A stretch of 64,000 nt of DNA from an uncultured Metabacillus sp. (GCF_947503125.1 NZ_CANNCR010000015.1:1-64000), one strand, 5' to 3'. Numbered from the stretch's first letter, positions 45,690 through 54,219 are shown. Notes: generated by a model from the letters alone, not told the origin. Numbers and translations are program-made.

Positions 45690-45850
45690 CAAATTTCGCA
45701 TTTATGCAAGGCTTAAATATGTGCGTACCTAGCATATTTGAAAAACTTTGCTTATCGCAAAGTCCTAATGGCGAAAGCCTTAGTCATCTATAAAATCTTA
45801 TACTTTCCGATAGTACAAAAAAACGAGTGCTTAGCGCACACGTTTTTTAA
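45690..45850 (+). ncRNA. candidate structured small RNA or leader element
   Basis: Successive hairpins are visible: GCAT/ATGC (45698-45707), AAATATG/CATATTT (45715-45739), ACTTTGC-TTATC-GCAAAGT (45745-45763) and CTAA-t-GGC-GAAA-GCC-TTAG (45765-45783), the last with a GNRA tetraloop on the + strand. AAGGCTT (45708-45714) can also pair with AAGCCTT (45775-45781), excluding the last hairpin. A stem plus T tract (45818-45848) could end a + strand RNA; on the minus strand the element would lie in the yodJ leader. Orientation is unproven and no known family is matched. Confidence 0.4.
45818..45848. terminator. deoD terminator (bidirectional)
   Basis: AAAAAACG-A-GTGC pairs with GCAC-A-CGTTTTTT, 24 nt after the deoD stop. 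A T tract is present in both orientations. Confidence 0.82.
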
Positions 45851-45871
45851 TCAAACATTTTTTAAAATACT

Positions 45872-46573
45872 TTATTTTTTAGTAGCATCGAGAGCAACTA
45901 GAATCATGTCATTAAAGGTTGTTTGCCGTTCTTCTGAAGTTGTTTCCTCGCCAGTTAAAATATGATCACTAACTGTTAAAACAGAAAGTGCTTTTCGATT
46001 AAATTTTGCTGCTAATGTGTATAAAGCTGCTGTTTCCATTTCAATGGCTAAGATCCCATATCGAGCCCATTTTTCTAATTCTGCGTTATCATTATAAAAC
46101 ATATCTGCAGTAAACACATTTCCAACCTTTAAGTTTAGACCTTTCTCAATCCCAGTTTCATATGCCTTCTTAAGAAGCTGAAAATTAGCCGTTGGTGCAT
46201 AATCAACCCCGCCAAAAGTTAATCGATTCATTTGTGAGTCTGTTGAAGCACTCATCGCCAAGATGACATCCCGAACCTTTACGTCTTTTTGAATTGCACC
46301 ACATGTTCCTACACGGATCAGCTCTTGGACGCCGTAACTGTTCATTAATTCATTTATGTAAATTGAAATCGATGGCACGCCCATACCTGTTCCTTGGACA
46401 GAAATACGCTCCCCTTTATATGTGCCAGTAAAACCCAGCATTCCCCTTACTTCATTATAACAAGTCACATTCTCTAAAAATGTTTCTGCGATATATTTAG
46501 CACGTAGTGGATCTCCAGGGAGCAAAACTTTTTCAGCAATTTCATTTTCTTTTGCACCAATATGAACACTCAC
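45872..46573 (-). CDS. deoD: purine-nucleoside phosphorylase DeoD-type
   Basis: A 233-aa trimer/hexamer-type PNP cleaving purine (deoxy)nucleosides with phosphate. Motifs: [35 protein letters not shown] (phosphate site), [13 protein letters not shown] and VSDHILTGE with the catalytic Asp. Full length. B. subtilis deoD occupies the same place between yodJ and the following small genes. Confidence 0.96.
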   Translation of the reverse strand: MSVHIGAKENEIAEKVLLPGDPLRAKYIAETFLENVTCYNEVRGMLGFTGTYKGERISVQGTGMGVPSISIYINELMNSYGVQELIRVGTCGAIQKDVKVRDVILAMSASTDSQMNRLTFGGVDYAPTANFQLLKKAYETGIEKGLNLKVGNVFTADMFYNDNAELEKWARYGILAIEMETAALYTLAAKFNRKALSVLTVSDHILTGEETTSEERQTTFNDMILVALDATKK

Positions 46574-46756
46574 TATAGATTCCCTCCTATTAAGGTAACA
46601 GTAAAAGTCACCTTACTATACCATAAGTTATAAACGAATAACATTTTTTCTCATTCAACTTATTAACTATTTATTATTCTAAGCATTATTTGTCAGCTTT
46701 ATAAGAAAAATAAACGGTTAACATAAAAATGCAAATCATTTTATGGAGGGATCATT

Positions 46757-46897
46757 TTGAAAAAGAAATTAGCACAAGCTGTTGAATATGCAAATGAAAC
46801 AAACCCTGGGTCACGTAATGGGGGCCACCCTCATGAATCAAAAAAAGGACAAAAACAAAGAACTCACAATACAAATAAAACAAATGAAATGAGGTAA
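46757..46897 (+). CDS. 46-aa basic protein, SASP-like
   Basis: TTG start with TGGAGGG 6 nt upstream. The 46-aa product is basic and rich in Lys, Asn, Gly and Thr (KLAQAVEYANETNPGSRNGG then HPHESKKGQKQRTH). The hydrophilic, GG/H/K-rich composition resembles the small minor SASPs (SspP, SspN type), but I cannot name a family. It is 5 nt upstream of a second tiny ORF, ending with the terminator at 47066-47108. Confidence 0.6.
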   Translation: MKKKLAQAVEYANETNPGSRNGGHPHESKKGQKQRTHNTNKTNEMR

Positions 46898-46902
46898 CAG
46901 TG

Positions 46903-47043
46903 ATGGGGAAAAAACATCGGAATCGAAATACGCCTAAAAAGAATAATCATATCCCTCCTGAAGTTACAGCAGCAGAAGAGAATGCACACGCAAAGGAGCA
47001 TACCTCTGCAAAGAGAAAAAATGGACCTGGTCATCATTTATAA
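46903..47043 (+). CDS. second 46-aa basic protein
   Basis: GAGGT overlaps the end of the previous ORF, 7 nt before this ATG. The product (MGKKHRNRNTPKKNNHIPPE... KRKNGPGHHL) is strongly basic and hydrophilic, with an acidic Ala/Glu middle (EVTAAEENAHAKEH). Possibly a minor spore or nucleic-acid-binding protein. The tight spacing and shared terminator show that the two form an operon. Confidence 0.6.
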   Translation: MGKKHRNRNTPKKNNHIPPEVTAAEENAHAKEHTSAKRKNGPGHHL

Positions 47044-47065
47044 ACAAACAAGACCAATGTCTCAA

Positions 47066-47108
47066 AAGGGTCTGACCCCTACAAAGGTAGTGTTAGACCC
47101 TTTTTTTT
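47066..47108 (+). terminator. terminator with AAGGGTCTGACC repeat
   Basis: AAAAGGGTCTGAC (from 47065) pairs with GTTAGACCCTTTT (47092-47104) with one mismatch, then Ts. Upstream of it TGTCTCAAAA joins the two hairpin families in one element. Confidence 0.8.
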
Positions 47109-47182
47109 AAAACGGCTGCTCATACTCATTGGATTCTATTTAGTTGTTTTCAACCTTTTGGATAAAGCTAATAATACTGCTT

Positions 47183-47809
47183 CTAAATGCTTCTATTATT
47201 TTCGAACTTCTTACTTATTTTATCAAATACTGTTGTAACGAAAATAAACCAAGCAATTCCAGCACTAAATCCTGCAATAACATCTGTCAGAAAATGAACA
47301 CCTAAGTAAATTCTGCTAATACCGATTAAAGCAATTAAGAGCATGGTGGAGATTATTATCGCTTGCTTTTGATTTTTTTTGTGAATGAAACGTGTGATCA
47401 GTAAATAACAAATAAAGCTGTATATAGCCGCAGAATTCATAGAATGTCCGCTCGGAAAGCTAAAATGTGATGCTTCATAAACAGCATTGAAGTTTGGTCG
47501 CTCCCTGCTGAAAATTTCCTTTAAATGGTAATTTAAAAATCTAACACTAAACAACAAAGCTAATAGAAAAAGGGCATCTAATACCTTTCGCTTCAGAATA
47601 AAAAAAGCCGCTAAAGCTGCAGATACGGGCAAATAAAATTTTATCGAGCCAATTTCTGAAATAATTAAAAAGAAATCGGTCATAAAGGGAAGCCGTATTT
47701 TTTCAAAGATCAGTGTTACATTTTCATCTAAACCCGTTATCATTTTGAGGGGATAAGCAGCAGCACACGCTATAAACAACAGAAGTGTTAAAAGGAACCA
47801 TTTTCTCAT
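47183..47809 (-). CDS. yodM: PAP2-type membrane phosphatase (YodM-like)
   Basis: A 208-aa protein with about six membrane segments. The three phosphatase motifs are visible: KEIFSRERP, FPSGHSMN and SRIYLGVHFLTDV, with the catalytic His residues. It should dephosphorylate lipid substrates such as undecaprenyl or phosphatidylglycerol phosphate. B. subtilis yodM is in the same neighbourhood. Confidence 0.88.
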   Translation of the reverse strand: MRKWFLLTLLLFIACAAAYPLKMITGLDENVTLIFEKIRLPFMTDFFLIISEIGSIKFYLPVSAALAAFFILKRKVLDALFLLALLFSVRFLNYHLKEIFSRERPNFNAVYEASHFSFPSGHSMNSAAIYSFICYLLITRFIHKKNQKQAIIISTMLLIALIGISRIYLGVHFLTDVIAGFSAGIAWFIFVTTVFDKISKKFENNRSI

Positions 47810-47923
47810 GTTCGTTCCCCCTTCATCATAAAAGTAGCAAGAACTGACGTGTCCAAGTTAGGACTAGCACTTACAAATCATTGTATATCATTTATAGTCG
47901 TCAGTCATCTTTCTAAAAATTTA

Positions 47924-47960
47924 AAAAAACGACTGGCTTTATAAAAACCAATCGTTTTTT
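47924..47960 (-). terminator. terminator of the MerR-type gene
   Basis: AAAAAACGACTGGCTTT (47924-47940) pairs with AAAACCAATCGTTTTTT (47944-47960) with two mismatches. T tract on the minus strand. Confidence 0.82.
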
Positions 47961-47972
47961 GCTCGAGTAAAT

Positions 47973-48737
47973 TTAGTTTTTCATCCCTTTGTAGATCAAG
48001 ATAGCATCTCTTAAGAATTCAGCTGAGCCAGGTTGTTTTTTATCATAGTATGCGGTAAATCTCTCATCATCTACATACATTTGTGCAAGACCTGCATGAG
48101 CTTCTTTTGAGTACTCCCCCCAATAGAAAGTTAACCATTTTCGATGGAGGTCTGCCGCCTTTTGCGCAAGCTCGCCTGCAGGATCACCTGTGTGGAAAGC
48201 TTCGTTTAGGATTTTAAGCACCTCTTCACCAAGCTGCTCAGCCTCGGCATACTGCTCTTTTGTCATGTTTTTAAATTTCTGGTTACTTTTATCAACCTGT
48301 TCATCCCCATATTTGGCACGAATTTCTTCTCCGTATTTTTCTTCATTTTCTTCTATCAGTTTTTGTTTAAATCCCTCAAATTTTTCATTATCAGACATCA
48401 TAATTCTCCCTTCTGCTTCAGCTAATGTTTTATCAACATTAGCAATCAGCCTTTCGATTTGTTCCTGTTTTGCCAGAAGCTGTTGGCGATGTTCTTTTAG
48501 TGCTTTTGACCGATCAAAGGAAGGAGAAGATACTATTTGTTTAATTGTGTCTAAGCTTACCCCTAATTCTCGATAAAAAAGAATCTGCTGCAATTGATCA
48601 ACCTCTGATCTTCCGTACAAGCGATACCCTGATGAGTTGATTCTTGCCGGCTTAAGAATCCCAATTTCATCATAATAACGGAGTGTCCTTGTACTGCAGC
48701 CTGCTAATCTTGCTAGTTTTTGCACTGTGTATTCCAT
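47973..48737 (-). CDS. MerR-family regulator with TipAS-like effector domain
   Basis: About 254 aa. N-terminal MerR HTH (about 1-70, TVQKLARLAGCSTRTLRYYDEIGIL), a coiled-coil linker (about 75-115), then a C-terminal TipAS antibiotic-recognition-type helical domain (about 140-250). Relatives include Mta and TipAL, activators of multidrug transporters that bind cationic or macrocyclic ligands. GGAGGTG lies 8 nt before the ATG at 48737; the frame opens at 48761. No transporter is nearby. Confidence 0.88.
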   Translation of the reverse strand: MEYTVQKLARLAGCSTRTLRYYDEIGILKPARINSSGYRLYGRSEVDQLQQILFYRELGVSLDTIKQIVSSPSFDRSKALKEHRQQLLAKQEQIERLIANVDKTLAEAEGRIMMSDNEKFEGFKQKLIEENEEKYGEEIRAKYGDEQVDKSNQKFKNMTKEQYAEAEQLGEEVLKILNEAFHTGDPAGELAQKAADLHRKWLTFYWGEYSKEAHAGLAQMYVDDERFTAYYDKKQPGSAEFLRDAILIYKGMKN

Positions 48738-48821
48738 CCTTTCACCTCCTGACAACTTCACTATACACCTTTACGTAACGTCAAGGTAAATAGGTATTTT
48801 TAAATTATTTTTACACAAAAA

Positions 48822-48847
48822 AACTGAAGGATCATACCCCTCCAGTT
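48822..48847 (-). terminator. terminator of the kinase-spo0M operon
   Basis: AACTGAAGG (48822-48830) pairs with CCTCCAGTT (48839-48847) with one mismatch. TTTTTTTG follows on the minus strand. Confidence 0.8.
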
Positions 48848-48867
48848 CTTACTATTATTATTCAATT

Positions 48868-49482
48868 TTAGTTATTAATATATTTTTCAAATACTTCCCC
48901 AAAATCCTTCTCATGGTATTGTTCGCGGGCTGTCGAAAGCCAATTAAAGCCAAATTCTGTTAATCCCTTATATGTATCAGCAAGACTGTTATCGTCCGTT
49001 CTTGAGTTTTGCAGAACAGCTACTGCTTTGTCTAAGCTTTGTGATGCCATTGTCAGCATAATCTCATTTTCATAGGAGATTTCTGAAATACGCAGTAATG
49101 CTTTGTAAAGATCCTTCAATTGCTCAATTTGATCTTTACGCACATCAATGTCCATTCTTTCGTTGCCTATTAAGAATTTTATTTCTACATCCATGTCAAT
49201 TTTTCCAGCTGTTTCAAGGAGGACTCCAGAAATCTTGTGTTGAGAATAAGGATAACGCTTAAGTGTTCTCTTTGATGAAGCTGCACTGGTTCCATCTACG
49301 TGAATGATGGCAAGGTTTGTAAAACAATATTCATCAGATTTCGTTTTGATTAAAAAATAAATCTTTTCATTATCTTCGTGCATCACATAATCATCAGCAT
49401 CTGTTTTATCATAATCAGATGGGTGTATGATCGTACCTATATCTGATAATCCTAATGCATCAGCAGCAATTTTTTTAAACAT
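48868..49482 (-). CDS. PH-domain protein (YvbH-like)
   Basis: A 204-aa protein with a bacterial pleckstrin-homology-like domain (about 20-125, GTIIHPSDYD... KIYFLIKTKSDEYCFTNLAIIHVDG) and a C-terminal helical YvbH-type oligomerisation region (about 130-200). No membrane segment, so probably a cytosolic oligomer. It is last in the operon 58 aa-kinase-Spo0M, 47 nt behind spo0M. Function unknown. Confidence 0.8.
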   Translation of the reverse strand: MFKKIAADALGLSDIGTIIHPSDYDKTDADDYVMHEDNEKIYFLIKTKSDEYCFTNLAIIHVDGTSAASSKRTLKRYPYSQHKISGVLLETAGKIDMDVEIKFLIGNERMDIDVRKDQIEQLKDLYKALLRISEISYENEIMLTMASQSLDKAVAVLQNSRTDDNSLADTYKGLTEFGFNWLSTAREQYHEKDFGEVFEKYINN

Positions 49483-49529
49483 CTTTCATCCCGCTCCCTT
49501 TAAAATAAATTGTATTTTCTCTTTTACTA

Positions 49530-50300
49530 TTAACCATGCTTCTTTAAAATATCTATAAATGTAGCTTTTAGTGTCGGCATTTCATGTTTATTTAGTGAAA
49601 AACGAATGATCGATTCATCCATGTCTAATGCTTCTGAGAATAAACCTGCCAAACCTTTTGAACGGCGATCAACCTCGATAATAATTTCAAGTTTTTCTTC
49701 GTTAAGTGGAAAGAAGATCAACTCAACTTCATCAAATTTCTCATAATATTGACCTGAGTTAGGAATGAACTCAAATTCTTGGATAAAGGGCAGCCTTTTA
49801 CGAATTTTATAAGAAGCTTCCTCATTTTTTACTTTCCTTAATGTAAATCCAAGCTCTGAAAACACCTTTAATGCTTCATCCATCATGTCATGCGGCAAAA
49901 TTTCTAACATATCACGGTCACTTGGATCGACTGAACCTTTTATATCCACCCCGGTTTGCACCCATACTTTTGAAGCACCGGCACTAATCGGAGTATCAAG
50001 CGGAACTTCTAATTTAAACGGAATCGTTTTGGTTTCACCAGGCATGATGACAAAAGGCTCGTTAAGCTTAATAGTTGAGATGACAGCCTGTTTATGAACA
50101 ACTTTGTCATCATCTTCTTTTTCATAAGTCGTATTTATTGTTAAATAGACTTCATCAACCTTTTGCTCAATGTTTCCTCCTTTAATTTCAACAATGCCAT
50201 CAACCTCTTCACCAGCTTTAATAGATGATTGAGCAAGTTTAGTATCGACTTTTGCCGACCCTATACCTACACTGGCTAAAATTTTGTTAAAAAGTGACAT
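49530..50300 (-). CDS. spo0M: sporulation-control protein Spo0M
   Basis: A 256-aa protein of the SpoOM arrestin-like family (start MSLFNKILASVGIGSAKVDT, with VEIKGGNIEQKVDEVYLTINT). In B. subtilis Spo0M affects entry into sporulation and cell division and interacts with cytoskeletal proteins. GGGAGGAAAAG precedes the ATG at 50300; the frame extends to 50336 into the kinase gene without support. It begins 16 nt after the kinase stop. Confidence 0.93.
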   Translation of the reverse strand: MSLFNKILASVGIGSAKVDTKLAQSSIKAGEEVDGIVEIKGGNIEQKVDEVYLTINTTYEKEDDDKVVHKQAVISTIKLNEPFVIMPGETKTIPFKLEVPLDTPISAGASKVWVQTGVDIKGSVDPSDRDMLEILPHDMMDEALKVFSELGFTLRKVKNEEASYKIRKRLPFIQEFEFIPNSGQYYEKFDEVELIFFPLNEEKLEIIIEVDRRSKGLAGLFSEALDMDESIIRFSLNKHEMPTLKATFIDILKKHG

Positions 50301-50316
50301 ATCTCTTTTCCTCCCA

Positions 50317-51111
50317 TTAAATACATGGTGTAACATCTTTTAAAAGCGATGAAATATCTTGATATGGTTCATCTAATTGCAGCATTTTCCGCAATATTTT
50401 TTTTGTTGAATATGAAATTTGCAATTCTTCTTCCCAGCTTTGCTGTTTCTTAGATGTTGGTACATAAGAGGAGTAAAGCAAAAACAATAAAAAATGTCCT
50501 AAAGCATAGAAGTCACTTTTAAAGGCAACTTCTCGAAATAATCGCTTTTCTAGATGGTTTAAATTTTCTTTATTGTCATTAGTTTTCTCATCAATTTTTC
50601 TGGCAAGACCAAAATCGATGATATAGTACTCTTCTTCATTTTTTAATATGTTTGGGATTCTTAAATCCCGATGAACATAGCCGTTCTCATGGATATATTT
50701 GACTAATTTTAATATTTCGTACAGCTCTTTTAAAGCAGCTGATTCTGAATAAAATCGATTTTCTTGAAAAATAAGTTCCTCGAACGTTTTTCCTTTTTTA
50801 TATTCCATCACGATAAATTGTTTTTGATTTTCCTCAAATTGTTCGGAAAAGGCCGGAAAAGCAGAGTGGTTTAGGTTCATTAATATATTTGCCTCACGTC
50901 TAAATGCTTCACGGCCTGCTGCCTCGAGCGTTTTATATCTACGTAATTGTTTTAAGACATAGGTTGAACCAAGATCATCTTTAACTAGATACGTAAACCC
51001 ATAACTGCCTTTCCCTAACATATCGATAATTGTGTATTTACCGCCAATCCTGTCAGCTGCCTTAAAAGGAGTTTCACATAATTCAATTAATTTTGAATAA
51101 ATTTTCTTCAT
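50317..51111 (-). CDS. Hanks-type Ser/Thr protein kinase (YbdM/PrkD-like)
   Basis: A 264-aa kinase with no membrane or extracytoplasmic part. P-loop GKGSYGF (33-39), Lys54, Glu73, HRD 147-149 with Asn154 and DFG 166-168 are all present, so it should be active. The loop reads HRDLRIPN with Arg where most kinases have Lys. Size and layout resemble B. subtilis PrkD (YbdM). It overlaps the upstream 58-aa gene by one base (TAATG) and is followed 16 nt later by spo0M. Confidence 0.9.
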   Translation of the reverse strand: MKKIYSKLIELCETPFKAADRIGGKYTIIDMLGKGSYGFTYLVKDDLGSTYVLKQLRRYKTLEAAGREAFRREANILMNLNHSAFPAFSEQFEENQKQFIVMEYKKGKTFEELIFQENRFYSESAALKELYEILKLVKYIHENGYVHRDLRIPNILKNEEEYYIIDFGLARKIDEKTNDNKENLNHLEKRLFREVAFKSDFYALGHFLLFLLYSSYVPTSKKQQSWEEELQISYSTKKILRKMLQLDEPYQDISSLLKDVTPCI

Positions 51112-51287
51112 TAACTGCTATATGAGCTAAAGAAACCACTTGATTTATGCTTTTTCTTATAATACTGATGACCATATTTTGATGGATGGTAACCGCTCTT
51201 ACGACGTTTAAAATCGCTTGAACTATAATGGCGGTGATGAGAATGCTTATTGGAGGAGACAATTGATTTAATGATTTTTTTTAACAT
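51111..51287 (-). CDS. 58-aa His/Ser/Tyr/Lys-rich basic protein coupled to the kinase
   Basis: An ATG at 51287 with GAGGG 7 nt upstream opens a 58-codon gene whose stop overlaps the kinase start in TAATG, implying translational coupling. The product is very basic: an amphipathic start MLKKIIKSIVSS, then HSHHRHYSSSDF, GYHPSKYGHQYYKKKHK and a Ser/Tyr-rich tail ending FFSSYSS. It could be a kinase substrate or adaptor, or a spore-coat-like protein; no family recognised. Confidence 0.72.
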   Translation of the reverse strand: MLKKIIKSIVSSNKHSHHRHYSSSDFKRRKSGYHPSKYGHQYYKKKHKSSGFFSSYSS

Positions 51288-51433
51288 ACATAATCCCTCT
51301 TTTCATATTTTATAAAAATATATACGACATAAAAGAACAAAGGTTTCACTTTTTCATACAATAATACATCCATTATAACCTAAAGTGATGATAAAATTAT
51401 TAATTCCTCTTTACAAAAGGATGAATCATATGT

Positions 51434-52579
51434 ATGGAATGGCAAAACTATTTAACTTGCAACAAAAAAAAAACGAATGAAGCCTCCTCTATTTCAGAGG
51501 ATGTACGTCATAAGCTTTACAATGATCTGTATGAAACTTTAACACATCCTTCACCAATCATAACAAACCAAAACGAGCGGAAATTAATATGGTACATTCA
51601 AAGAGAGACGAAGAAACATAATGTTAATAATATAACTCGTACAAAAGCATATCTCCAATTCTTTAACAGACATAAAGAAATTCATTGGGCCTTGCTTGCA
51701 CATATGGTTTCCCGTAATGGAGGATATAATATGACTGACTTAAAGAGCTCATTAATTGGTCGCTTATTAGCTGATAAAGAAAAGGAAAAATTATTCCATT
51801 TTTTAGAACGGGCAAATGCCTTAATTTTTCAAGATGCTTATCCTCAGCTGCTACTTTATGAAATAAGTAAAAGGGAGAACACCTCTCTCTTTCACTTGCT
51901 GCCAGCGTTACGTATAACAAAATTTATGATTCCAGTATGGGAACATTTCCTTTTATCATCTAATTCACAATTATTAACTTTAGCGTTAATCACAAATGAA
52001 CAGCAATATGTAGAAAAACATTTGATCAATTTTACAATAACAAAAGAAATTTTTAAGACATTCACATATGTTATGCAAGAAAAACTGGGATTAACCCATG
52101 TTATTTTTCCATATAAACGTTATCCCTTTTTAAGAAATTATTCATTAGCCGGCATTGAGGTCCGTGATTTTTCTTCAGTACAAGAACGAATTAAGATTGG
52201 GAAACAACTCTATTCCATTTTGTTCTCAAAACTTTGTTTTGATTCCATCGTGCATTTTGCGAACCATGTTAGCCATACTGCTTCTAGAAGCGACTATTGG
52301 CCGCATTTTTTTTCGAAACAACTCCAGGATAATCGGATAATTTATAGTCCCTCACTAGTTGACGCATGGGATAATGTCTCACATCATTTTTCTCATCATC
52401 TTGATTGGTTTACTGACATCACTCTGATTAAAGGTTTTGAAAGAGGCATGATTGTTGAGAATGGAGATCTTACAAAAGAAGTAAAACATGATCTTCACAT
52501 GTTAGCAGCATTAGGAAAACTGACACCCATTCAATTCCCCGAAAAAAAAAAAGAGATAACTAGTATCTCAAGTAAATAG
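51434..52579 (+). CDS. yppC: DUF2515 family protein (YppC-like)
   Basis: A 381-aa DUF2515 protein: NITRTKAYLQFFNRHKEIHWALLAHMVSRNGGYNMTDLK is the conserved N-terminal core, followed by FQDAYPQLLLYE. Function unknown; predicted soluble and helical. The best-placed ATG (51430, 8 nt after AAGGA) is in another frame, and the gene contains runs of 10 A (51464-51473) and 11 A (52542-52552). The frame from 51434 is complete without any shift. Confidence 0.85.
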   Translation: MEWQNYLTCNKKKTNEASSISEDVRHKLYNDLYETLTHPSPIITNQNERKLIWYIQRETKKHNVNNITRTKAYLQFFNRHKEIHWALLAHMVSRNGGYNMTDLKSSLIGRLLADKEKEKLFHFLERANALIFQDAYPQLLLYEISKRENTSLFHLLPALRITKFMIPVWEHFLLSSNSQLLTLALITNEQQYVEKHLINFTITKEIFKTFTYVMQEKLGLTHVIFPYKRYPFLRNYSLAGIEVRDFSSVQERIKIGKQLYSILFSKLCFDSIVHFANHVSHTASRSDYWPHFFSKQLQDNRIIYSPSLVDAWDNVSHHFSHHLDWFTDITLIKGFERGMIVENGDLTKEVKHDLHMLAALGKLTPIQFPEKKKEITSISSK

Positions 52580-52651
52580 TAAAAATTACTTCTGGTTGTG
52601 GCTGACGGTTGCAATCTTTTTTTAATGTTCAGCCCCAAATGTCAGCAATTA

Positions 52652-52834
52652 TTAATCTTCCATCTCAAAATCTAAATCCTCATCAATAATGCATTTTTTT
52701 AGAAGGTAATCGAATGTAATATCTGCTAATTCTTCCAGTTCATCTTCTCCTGGAACATACCCTCTTTTTGTGAGCTCATTGTAAAAGAACTCAGCAATCT
52801 CCTCTGTATCAATTACCACTTCAATTTCCTTCAC
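52652..52834 (-). CDS. yozD: YozD-like small acidic protein
   Basis: A 60-aa acidic protein (MKEIEVVIDTEEIAEFFYNELTKRGYVP... ) matching the YozD family of Bacillus, function unknown. GGGGGCGATATTGTGAAGG is upstream. Monocistronic. Confidence 0.8.
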   Translation of the reverse strand: MKEIEVVIDTEEIAEFFYNELTKRGYVPGEDELEELADITFDYLLKKCIIDEDLDFEMED

Positions 52835-53124
52835 AATATCGCCCCCCTCTTATTGTTTATGTCCACTGAAAAGGACATATGTCTTTAAAATAAAAATTTT
52901 CACCTAAAGGGTCATGTTAGACCAGTCATCCTTAAGGGTTAAAGTCGTTTTCAAACTAACTGTTTACTAAACAAATGCCTGCGACTGAATCAATAGGAAA
53001 GTTTTACATTACCTGAACAAAAATGAGAACCTCAAGTGTTAAATAGAGGAATAAAGAAATAACTTGAACATATAAATAGTTTTAGATGGACAAGCTCTTA
53101 CATTACTTTACGTGGGGTGACGAA

Positions 53125-53313
53125 ATGTTAAACGCAATGAATCAAAAAGAAATAATCAGGAAAGAAGAAAAATCTGCTAATAAAATCCTTCAATTTATAG
53201 ATGGACCGGGATATGAAAAGCTATTGCAATTAATGATTAAAGGATTATTTTCAGGGATTCTATTTTTCTGTATACCTTACTTTTTTTATCTTTTATTAAT
53301 ATCTTTGTTTTAA
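53125..53313 (+). CDS. small protein with C-terminal membrane segment
   Basis: A 62-aa protein: a basic hydrophilic N-terminal half (NQKEIIRKEEKSANKIL) and a strongly hydrophobic C-terminus (GLFSGILFFCIPYFFYLLLISLF) that is one membrane helix or a hairpin. GGGGTGA precedes the ATG at 53125; the frame also opens at 53086. Unknown function. Convergent with the YodN-like gene. Confidence 0.6.
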   Translation: MLNAMNQKEIIRKEEKSANKILQFIDGPGYEKLLQLMIKGLFSGILFFCIPYFFYLLLISLF

Positions 53314-53330
53314 ACTCCATCTCCTTTTTT

Positions 53331-53993
53331 TCAATAGTTACGTAGCCTTTTCAAGATATAATCCATCATTTCTTTATATTCTGGATCATTGAACAGTTCA
53401 TATAAAGCCTTATAATCATTGTAAATATCCAATAATTCATCAATCAGTTTGTTTCGTTTCTGCAGCTCTTTTGAAGCTTCCTTTTCACCTTTTTTATGTT
53501 GATTTATCATCATAACGGAAAAAGGGCCTTTCTCTCCAATTGTATTATTAAGATGAAGTTGCTGAATGAATGATTCTGCTTCTTGGTTACCTACCATTAA
53601 GCTCATCTCATCTTCTGTTGCTTCCAGCCATGCACCATCTGAGATTCTAGTTAATTCATATGTTAATTCTTCCCATCCATCGTCGGCATATCTCCATACC
53701 TCTGTTCGAATGCCAACGATTCGGAATAATGTACTTCCATAACCTTTTACAATGACAATATCCCCAATTTGATAGAGAATTTCTATTCTAATCTGCTCCG
53801 TTTCAATCACTGTCCCATCATAGTCCGAAAATAATTGCAGAGCATTTTCAAAGAATAAGATGTCACTGTGATTTACTTCATAAACAAAATGCTGGTCAAC
53901 CTTATGAAGCTTTGTAATTGTCCCAACCGTTCCATACATAATAATCACGACAATATCCCCAATATTAAATTTTGGCCTGTTTGTATTTTTCAC
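53331..53993 (-). CDS. YodN-like protein with two SH3/KOW-like segments
   Basis: A 220-aa protein. Two short beta modules are visible, KFNIGDIVVIIMYGTVGTITKLHK (about 8-31) and YQIGDIVIVKGYGSTLFRIVGI (about 74-95), followed by a helical C-terminus (about 165-220). It resembles B. subtilis YodN, unknown function. It could bind nucleic acid or ribosome through the KOW-like loops; this is inference. Confidence 0.6.
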   Translation of the reverse strand: MKNTNRPKFNIGDIVVIIMYGTVGTITKLHKVDQHFVYEVNHSDILFFENALQLFSDYDGTVIETEQIRIEILYQIGDIVIVKGYGSTLFRIVGIRTEVWRYADDGWEELTYELTRISDGAWLEATEDEMSLMVGNQEAESFIQQLHLNNTIGEKGPFSVMMINQHKKGEKEASKELQKRNKLIDELLDIYNDYKALYELFNDPEYKEMMDYILKRLRNY

Positions 53994-54126
53994 TATCCAT
54001 CTCTCCTTTGTCGTGATTATGAAAGATATGATAGTATATGCTGTTTTTCATATTTCGTCATGGGCTGCATTTAGAATGAAACAGCTTCCACTCAGTAAGG
54101 GAGTGTCATTTATTCCCCTAAAAAAC

Positions 54127-54167
54127 GCTGGTTTATCTAGATGTCATTATTGACTAGATGAACCAGC
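54127..54167 (-). terminator. yozE terminator
   Basis: GCTGGTTTATCTAG (54127-54140) pairs with CTAGATGAACCAGC (54154-54167) with one wobble. On the minus strand GTTTTTTAGGGG follows. Confidence 0.88.
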
Positions 54168-54219
54168 TTTGAGTATACAAAGGGCTATATAATTGCTTTA
54201 GACCAAATTATTTTATGTA

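Noticed and set aside
45690-45850. Assignment of the hairpin element to a known riboswitch class such as c-di-GMP-I
   Set aside because: Some sequence features (GCAAAG) look similar, but the conserved core and junctions do not fit.
48190-48576. 128-codon + strand frame
   Set aside because: Antisense to the MerR/TipAS-like gene; Ser/Cys-rich shadow protein.
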